NCBI GenBank assembly: GCA_963942565.1 | Contig: OZ012690.1 | Location: forward strand, 43,116,577-43,180,576 | DNA from: Maea johnstoni | Taxonomy: Eukaryota > Annelida > Polychaeta > Spionida > Magelonidae | Reading direction: 5' to 3' | Length of the DNA: 64,000 bases | The notes under the pieces: model-generated | Database searches by the model: none | Told to the model about the DNA's origin: nothing | The model's input: only the letters and a program-made list of their open reading frames with translations | Shown: positions 60,984 to 64,000 of the stretch, piece by piece | Position numbering within the stretch: position 1 is the first letter of the stretch | Layout: every line of letters begins with the position of its first letter | Made by a program: the position numbers and the translations under genes

Positions 60984-62403
60984 GCCAAACCGCAGCCCAA
61001 CAACCTGCACACTCTCAAGTTCCAAAATAAACCTCCTCAACCCCTAGATGTGCAGGCTTATTGACATGATTATTGGGCTTGTCATTTCATCACTATTATC
61101 CAATGAAACATCCCTAACCTGTTCCCAGCCAATGACTATGTATGTGTCAGATTAACCCATCTAGGCCTAGAAATCCTGATGGGTATCATCTGAATCTATG
61201 GTACTTGTAAAAATAATTCTCAGGTAAAGTATACAATGCAGAATATTTGAAGGAAGTAGTGAGTGGCTGGTAAGATTCTTACTGCTATTTCATAAGACAC
61301 TTGTATCAGAAAGACTTCTTCATTCTGTCATTTTGATTGTGTGTGTGGGGGGGGGGGGGGGGCTACAGGCATGTAAGTGTCAATAATGAATGCGAGGATG
61401 ACAAAATTTCTCAAGTTTCAATATCCTCAGTTGTCTAAAAAGTTGGCAAATAGATAAGAAATTAGAAATATAGTCAAGAAAATAGTTGAATCATTCTATT
61501 AGTTTTTTATATTCCAATAAATGGACAAATTGGGCCTGCAATTTAATTTGATCTACACAATAAGAATATCAAACTTCAAAATCTTCAAAATGATAAATCT
61601 AAGAATTCTCTGTGTTTCTTACATCCAATCTCTATTTCATTCTCATCCTTTCATAAGCAAGAAATAATGGCAAGAAAACATGGGCTTAATTGCCTGCAGG
61701 GTAAATCAAAATAAATCTTCAATTATATCGATATCTGCATTCAAATCAGAAACCCATGTGAACTGAGCATAAAGGGGAATTAACCCATTATAACCAGGTG
61801 ATCTCCATGACAACTTCCATCTGGAAATATATTTTTGAAAATAACTTTGGATTTGTGTATTAATTGACAAAATACTTGATAGGCAATTGTGGGTTGGACT
61901 GTGATTGAAATTTTCACCTAAAAATACACCAAACAAAACTTTCTGCTTTTCCACATCTTTCTCAGCCTAACCCATTGTTTAACATCTACTTTACAAGTGC
62001 CATCTGGATCTATGATACTCTTGAAAGTAACTAAGAAATGAAGCATCGATTCTTTAAAAATTTGGAGGTTTCAATAAGTTGGGTTCTGGTTAAAGTTTTT
62101 CCATCAAAATCTTTCAGAATGATCCTTAAGTTACCAGAAATGTTATCAACATATTCGAGCCATTTTGGCTGCCCCAGGCATGAACAGGTTTACCCTTTTA
62201 TTGCTTAAGAGCTACTCTTAATTTTGTTTTCAGGATATTGAATACTTTGGGCAATAACTTAGAAATAATACAAAATATTTAAAGGACAGTTGTTGGCACT
62301 GTTCTGATTACCATTTGCCCTTCAAACATTTTCACAATTACTCTTTAACCTGAGAGATTTCACCAATAATGTCAGGCTGCTTCTGGCCCCTGCAGGCATT
62401 AAT

Positions 62404-62936
62404 AGATAAACCCATTTATATCACCCATATCTGCAGAACTATTTTAGTGATATCATCCTAACAAAAGCAATTTTCTGAAGATATTTTCCGGAGAAATATT
62501 GATCAGAGACTAACTAATAGTCCTACAAATATTTTTCCAATACATGATTGATTCTAAAGTTACTTTCAAAATTATCATAGGTCCAAATTTTTTTTTATCA
62601 AAAATGCCTGTCCAAAACAGCAATTCCAAATATTCTGCCCGTCCAGATTTAGCTACTAATCTACTTCAAATCCTTATACCAAATACATTTGATAGCCTAT
62701 TGCGGCAAAAAGGGCAATTCATACTTTAGATATGTCCTAGAATATGGTTTGTTAGGGAAATATTTGGTTATTACCCTCCAAAAGTCAAAAAAGAAAAATC
62801 TTCATAGAGATTTTTGCCTGTCCAAAAAGGAGGTTTTCAGGAAACTGCCTTTCCAAAAGACAGGTTGGAAGGGTCCTGGTTAAGTCCCTGGTCCAGCCGA
62901 CACTTGTCAAGGAGCTCTCCTGGCATGAATAGGTTA
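62404..62936. mobile_element. T1-type MITE split by a family A MITE
   Basis: The T1 left part starts TAAACCCATTTATATC at 62404 and continues to the words TTCAAAATTATCATAGGTCCA. The T1 right part resumes at about 62891 (GTCCAGCCGACACTTGTCAA) and ends GCATGAATAGGTTAA. GGTCCA borders both sides of the insert, consistent with a target duplication. Confidence 0.7.
62588..62890. mobile_element. Family A hAT-like MITE, reversed, nested in a T1 MITE
   Basis: AAAATGCCTGTCCAAAACAG at the left and CCTGGTTAAGTCCCTG at the right are the reversed ends of family A. The left terminus is incomplete. Confidence 0.75.
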
Positions 62937-63163
62937 ACCCATTCATGCCTGTAACAGCCAAAACTGCATGACAATTTTGGTGATACTCCTTTAACAAAAG
63001 CAGCAGTTGGAAAGTATTTGAAGGAGAAATGTTCATTAGAACTCTATCTACAACTCTCCTTCAAATACTTTGCGAATTTATGCTTCATTCCAAAGTTATT
63101 TTCAAAAGTATGACAAGTCCAGACGACACATGTCAAGTATATCTGCAGGTATGAATGGGTTAA
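62934..63163. mobile_element. TTAA-ended MITE, family T1
   Basis: TTAACCCATTCATGCCTGTA left, GCAGGTATGAATGGGTTAA right. ACTCTCCTTCAAATACTTTG is shared with other copies. It directly abuts the split T1 copy, sharing the TTAA. Confidence 0.8.
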
Positions 63164-63578
63164 CTGGCTCATTGCAGGCTAACTATCAGTGGCAGCATGG
63201 ATAATATCACCAGGCACTGCCTACATAAACACTCTACAGAAAGCCTAGCACTTGTTTTCCTCAAAACACATCCCTCAGATTTATGGCTTTTATCCTCAAG
63301 AGGGCCCAGCAGCTCTGGGATATCAGTATCAACCCAATAATACTCACAGCAGCCTAAAACAGACTGTAGTAACAATTTTGATGAAACATTACAACATAGG
63401 GAAATATCTTAATAACTAGTGTTCAGAATCAAATCAAATTTTTAGGATCAATCATACCTAGCATCTTCATTGGGGGCATTTTTCATTAATGGCTGACTGC
63501 TCCATTTTTGTAAAGGAGCTAATCTGGCTCTCATAAACTAGCACTTGAAGCCCTTAGTTTTAATAGTTAACAGTACTG

Positions 63579-63933
63579 CAGGGCTCAACATTAAGAAAAC
63601 ACTTCATTAGCCCAACAGGGCTAGTTACCGTAACTTTTACTAGCCCTGAAATATTTTTGCTAGCCCTGATTTGACAATTTTTTTCAAATATGGTGATCTT
63701 TGTTGACAACATAGCCTCTTTTGATAACATGAAAAGAATACAGTGTATTGTGTTAAATTGAGTTATATTATCATTCAGGTATGCAGAGCCAGTTAGGAGG
63801 GCTTCATTCTTATTTAAGTGCTGATATTCTAACTCTATCTAGCCCCTCAGGGCTACTCACAGGTAGAATTTACTAGCCCTGACTTTCAATAACTAGCCCG
63901 GGGCTACAGGGCTAGCCTTAATGTCGAGCCCTG
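63579..63933. mobile_element. Non-autonomous hAT element
   Basis: This 355-bp element has ends CAGGGCTCAACATTAAG and CTTAATGTCGAGCCCTG, with several CTAGCCC words inside in both orientations. TACTG occurs on both sides. The terminal sequence is of the kind seen in many animal hAT elements. Confidence 0.8.
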
Positions 63934-64000
63934 TACTGCTTGATTTAAATTAAGATGTTTTAGGCTTTAATGGAGCCTCGCAATCGACCAATAGGCTAAT

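Larger units (their letters stand above)
59071..64000. other. PP2C upstream intron or intergenic DNA, repeat-rich
   Basis: No coding exon found in nearly 5 kb. It contains hAT-like elements, a minisatellite, T1 and T2 MITEs and a G run near 61347-61362. Partial T1-like starts (TTAACCCAT) are also seen near 58866, 61152 and 61781. Confidence 0.5.

Overview
This is a 64-kb piece of an animal nuclear genome: AT-rich, intron-dense, with GT-AG introns and vertebrate-like gene families. The dense non-autonomous DNA transposons, G/C homopolymers and TACATGTA-type words suggest a marine invertebrate bilaterian (echinoderm, cephalochordate, hemichordate, mollusc or similar). The sequence does not fix the phylum. 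I assembled gene models by hand, checking reading phase across every splice junction and comparing with remembered family members; no search was run.

Layout, left to right. (1) 1407-8147, minus: the 5' part of IK/RED, a spliceosomal protein (MPERD start, exons 1-4), running off the left edge. Its 4.4-kb first intron is full of nested transposons. (2) About 10805-11123, plus: a possible 3'-terminal exon pair of an unrecognised gene. (3) 11989-19192, minus: a complete 7-exon LRRC14/PRAME-like leucine-rich-repeat gene (566 codons). Its third intron holds two promoter-like clusters and a 184-codon plus-strand ORF, a candidate nested gene. (4) 20756-20997: a LINE 3' end. (5) 22766-26717, minus: a complete 3-exon fucose-1-phosphate guanylyltransferase gene, FPGT (607 codons). 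(6) 26929-37270: a 10.3-kb foldback transposon with about 0.3-kb terminal inverted repeats, about 2 kb of palindrome-rich tandem repeats in each arm, and a 5.3-kb core without a recognisable transposase. (7) 37276-46189, plus: a complete 8-exon GH3-domain gene (640 codons). (8) 46190-54277: a convergent intergenic region. (9) 54278-59070, minus: the 3' part of a PP2C/PPM protein phosphatase gene, whose first exons lie beyond the right edge.

Most notable point: the foldback element sits exactly at the start codon of the GH3 gene. The 10-bp word TCTCAATGGC, which contains the GH3 ATG, occurs at both outer edges of the element (26922-26931 and 37271-37280). Removing the insert would put the GH3 ATG about 200 bp from the FPGT ATG, head to head across a short interval with a perfect CRE (TGACGTCA). 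The insertion therefore appears to have split a bidirectional FPGT/GH3 promoter, leaving GH3 with transposon sequence directly upstream of its ATG.

The rest is ordinary gene-rich invertebrate DNA. Several non-autonomous hAT-like elements can be bounded, three of them with exact or near-exact 8-bp target duplications. There are also two families of about 210-230-bp elements with TTAA ends, hairpin MITEs, minisatellites and long G/C or TA runs.
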